Assembly: GCA_965221845.1 (NCBI GenBank)
Contig: OZ244919.1
Span: forward strand, 1,054,001 to 1,118,000
Direction of reading: 5' to 3'
DNA from: JAJEFO01 sp965221845
GTDB taxonomy: Bacteria > Pseudomonadota > Alphaproteobacteria > Rhodobacterales > Rhodobacteraceae
Length of the DNA: 64,000 nt
In this document: piece by piece, positions 62,148 through 64,000 of the stretch
How the letters are laid out: the number at the start of each line of letters is the position of its first letter
Position numbering within the stretch: position 1 is the stretch's first letter
Translations under genes and position numbers: made by a program
The notes under the pieces: model-generated
The model's database searches: none
What the model was told of the DNA's origin: nothing
What the model saw: only the letters and a program-made list of their open reading frames with translations

Positions 62148-63548
62148 TCAGCGGATCGCCTTCCTCACCTCCGCCATGAAATCGTCCCCGCGCTCCTCGA
62201 AGCTTCCGTAGGCGTCGAAGCTTGCCGCCGCAGGCGCCAGGAGGACCGTGTCGCCCGGCTCGGCGTCCCTCGCGGCGCTCCGAACCGCCGACGCCATGTC
62301 GTGGCAGAGCGCGGTCTCGACCCCTTCGAGATCCCGCGCGACCTCCGCCGCCTGCCCCCCGATCGCATAGGCCTTCACGACATTGCCGAGGCTGGGTCGC
62401 AGCGCCGAAACCCCGCCGTCCTTCAGCTGGCCCCCCACGATCCAGCGGACACGCGGAAACAGGGCGAGAGACCGCGCGGCGGCGCCCGCGTTGGTCGCCT
62501 TCGAATCGTTGACGAACGTCACCCCGTTCCGTCGGGCGACCACCTGTCCGCGATGCGGCAGCCCCCCGAAGCCCGTCATCCCTTCCCGGACGGCCGCCGC
62601 CGAAACCCCCAGCGCCCGCAGGACCGCGAATGCCGCGCCTGCGTTCTGATGATTGTGCGTCCCCGGGAGTCCCTGCATCTCCGCCAGATCGACCGACGCG
62701 GCCGGCCGGCCGTCCTCGAGTTCGACGAGGATCCCGTCCCGCGCGGTGACCGACCGTCCCGCGCCGACCGGATCCCGGCCGGCGGTCACGCGAACGACCT
62801 CGGTCCCGCACGGCCCGCCGGCCAGCCGGTTCGCGAGGAACCTTCCCTCGGACTCGTCGGTGCCGATCACGGCGACGCGAGGCCGGCCCTCGAGGAACAG
62901 GCGTTGCTTCGCCGCGAAATACCCGCCCCGCCCGCCATGACGGTCAAGGTGATCCGGCCCGAAATTGGTGAAGACCGCGACGTCCGGCGCCAGGGCGCGC
63001 GCGAGCTCGATCTGGTACGATGACAGTTCAACGACGACGATGCCGGCCGCCCCCGGCAGGTCGACGTCCAGGACGCCGCGACCGATGTTGCCGGCAAGCT
63101 GGCTGGCGCGGCCCGTCGCGAGGAGGCAGTGGTGGATCAGGGCGGCGGTCGTGGACTTCCCGTTGGTTCCCGTCACCGCCACGACCCCGGGGGGCCCGCC
63201 GCTTCCGTTCCCGCCCGGCACGGCAAGCGAGCGAAAGAAGAGGCCCACGTCGTTGTCGACCGGCACGCCTGCGGCCACTGCGGCGGCAACATGGGCGTTC
63301 GGGCGCGGATAGAGGTGGGGGATCCCGGGGCTGAGCACGAGTCCCGCGACGCCGTTCCATGCCCTCGGGCCGGAAAGGTCGCGGAGCGTCGCGCCCTCGC
63401 CACGGGCGGCGGCTCTCGCCTCCTCGCGGTCGTCCCAGCAGACAACGTCCGCGCCGCCCGCCCGCAGCGCGCGCATGGCGGAAAGCCCGCTCCGTCCGAG
63501 ACCCAGCACGGCGATGCGGACGCCCGAGACTCCCCTGACCGGGGTCAT
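62148..63548 (-). CDS. murD: UDP-N-acetylmuramoylalanine-D-glutamate ligase
   Basis: Cytoplasmic peptidoglycan enzyme (466 aa) that adds D-Glu to UDP-MurNAc-L-Ala. The N-terminal domain binds the uridine part (RIAVLGLGRSGLSAMRALRA), the ATP-binding motif is GVVAVTGTNGKSTTAALIHH, then VVVELSSYQIELARALAPDV and AVFTNFGPDHLDRHG, with the C-terminal ligase domain (LPGTHNHQNAGAAFAVLRAL, TFVNDSKATNAGAAARSLAL). The ATG at 63548 follows GGGAG. mraY is upstream on the same strand with a 277-base gap (63549-63825) without a visible gene. The usual next gene, ftsW, does not follow. Confidence 0.96.
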   Translation of the reverse strand: MTPVRGVSGVRIAVLGLGRSGLSAMRALRAGGADVVCWDDREEARAAARGEGATLRDLSGPRAWNGVAGLVLSPGIPHLYPRPNAHVAAAVAAGVPVDNDVGLFFRSLAVPGGNGSGGPPGVVAVTGTNGKSTTAALIHHCLLATGRASQLAGNIGRGVLDVDLPGAAGIVVVELSSYQIELARALAPDVAVFTNFGPDHLDRHGGRGGYFAAKQRLFLEGRPRVAVIGTDESEGRFLANRLAGGPCGTEVVRVTAGRDPVGAGRSVTARDGILVELEDGRPAASVDLAEMQGLPGTHNHQNAGAAFAVLRALGVSAAAVREGMTGFGGLPHRGQVVARRNGVTFVNDSKATNAGAAARSLALFPRVRWIVGGQLKDGGVSALRPSLGNVVKAYAIGGQAAEVARDLEGVETALCHDMASAVRSAARDAEPGDTVLLAPAAASFDAYGSFEERGDDFMAEVRKAIR

Positions 63549-63825
63549 CCGGCACTCCCGCCGCGCCCCGGCGACGCGGCGCTGCCGGCCCGTGCCCCGT
63601 GACCCTCCGCGGACGGCGGCGGGAATGCGCGCGGGCGGCGCCTCAGACGCTCCATGCCATCCTCCCGACGAGACGGCCGCCGGCGGGGCGGCGGGCAAGG
63701 CGCCCGCCTCCCGCGACCGGCCTTCCGGGGCGGGCGTCCGCCGTGATCCTGGCGCGGCCGGCCCGACGAAGGGGCCCGGCCGTGCCCGGGTTGGCCGGGG
63801 CGCGATGACGGCGGCCGGCCACGGC

Positions 63826-64000
63826 CTATCGCACCTTCAGGGTGGCGAGGCCGACGAGCGCGAGAATGAGCGAGATTATCCAGAACCGGATCACGATCTG
63901 CGGCTCGGCCCAGCCCTTCTTCTCGAAATGGTGGTGGATCGGCGCCATGAGGAAGACCCGGTTTCCCGTGATCTTGAAATAGCCCACCTGAATGATCACG
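63826..64000 (-). CDS. mraY: Phospho-MurNAc-pentapeptide transferase, C-terminal part
   Basis: The last 57 or so codons of mraY are present; the gene continues beyond the right edge of the window. The peptide IIQVGYFKITGNRVFLMAPI, HHHFEKKGWAEPQIVIRFW and ISLILALVGLATLKVR matches the final cytoplasmic loop, with the HHHFE motif of MraY, and the last membrane helix. MraY makes lipid I at the inner membrane. It is followed by murD, as in the division and cell wall cluster. Confidence 0.96.
   Translation of the reverse strand, partial: VIIQVGYFKITGNRVFLMAPIHHHFEKKGWAEPQIVIRFWIISLILALVGLATLKVR

Overview
The window is high-GC DNA from an alphaproteobacterium, most like Rhodobacterales and their relatives. 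This rests on gene content and order: a suf operon led by an IscR-type regulator, ccmCDG next to aconitase and a DUF1223 protein, an FnrL-like regulator beside ccoNOQP-ccoGHIS, a TIGR02300 'FYDLN' protein, priA divergent from a transaldolase, and mraY-murD. The species cannot be named from the sequence alone. Intact housekeeping operons alternate with blocks of insertion sequences, most of them frameshifted. This pattern suggests a recent IS expansion followed by decay, as in host-associated or small-population lineages (inference).

Layout. 1-5.0 kb: two adjacent IS5-type copies, remnants of IS5 and IS110 elements, and a short-chain dehydrogenase gene split by an IS630 element. 5.2-11.3 kb: a tandemly duplicated small coiled-coil membrane protein. 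The second copy's 5' flank holds a three-level nest: ISAs1, containing an IS4-type element with a DruA-like domain, with an IS1595 element inserted at that element's end. 11.8 kb: tRNA-Arg(CCG). 12.1-14.1 kb: an IS1634 element with an intact transposase. 14.2-22.0 kb (minus strand): Fe-S assembly operon iscR-like, cysteine desulfurase, sufB, small membrane gene, sufC, sufD, two membrane genes, sufS, with an Irr-like operator upstream. 22.2-25.6 kb: hydrolase, tsaC/sua5, M20 amidohydrolase. 25.7 kb: a 163-bp MITE. 26.0-27.4 kb: ccmC, ccmD, ccmG. 27.5-33.3 kb: acnA, a DUF1223 gene, an IS630 element inserted where two convergent genes meet, and a lipid A-type acyltransferase. 33.3-39.8 kb: purB, an ATPase remnant, an FMN-dependent 2-hydroxyacid oxidase, a PhyH-type dioxygenase, a GntR regulator and a YgjP-type metalloprotein. 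40.3-43.5 kb: FYDLN protein, tRNA-Ala(GGC), a decayed tyrosine integrase beside that tRNA, and a decayed ISKra4 element. 44.1-53.1 kb: fnr-type regulator and the complete cbb3 oxidase structural and assembly operon. 53.1-57.3 kb: prmA, msrA and a two-gene AAA ATPase/DUF4276 module. 57.6-64.0 kb: a transposase scrap between poly-C and poly-G tracts, an MFS transporter, priA, transaldolase, murD and the 3' end of mraY.

How the parts work together. SUF makes Fe-S clusters and cytochrome c maturation supplies haem. Both serve aconitase, the Fe-S assembly protein CcoG and the cbb3 oxidase, which the adjacent Fnr-type regulator probably induces at low oxygen through an Fnr box. IS insertions fall mostly between genes or exactly at gene ends, and several target-site duplications can be read directly, so the order of insertion can be reconstructed.

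The most distinctive points are: the nested IS stack; an IS5 whose transposase stop codon comes from its CTAG target; a MITE sharing termini with the DruA-IS4 element; an IscR homologue without cluster-binding cysteines under an Irr-like box; an IS630 that gives an acyltransferase a new C-terminal tail; a CcoG with an inserted loop; and the AAA/DUF4276 pair as a candidate phage-defence module.
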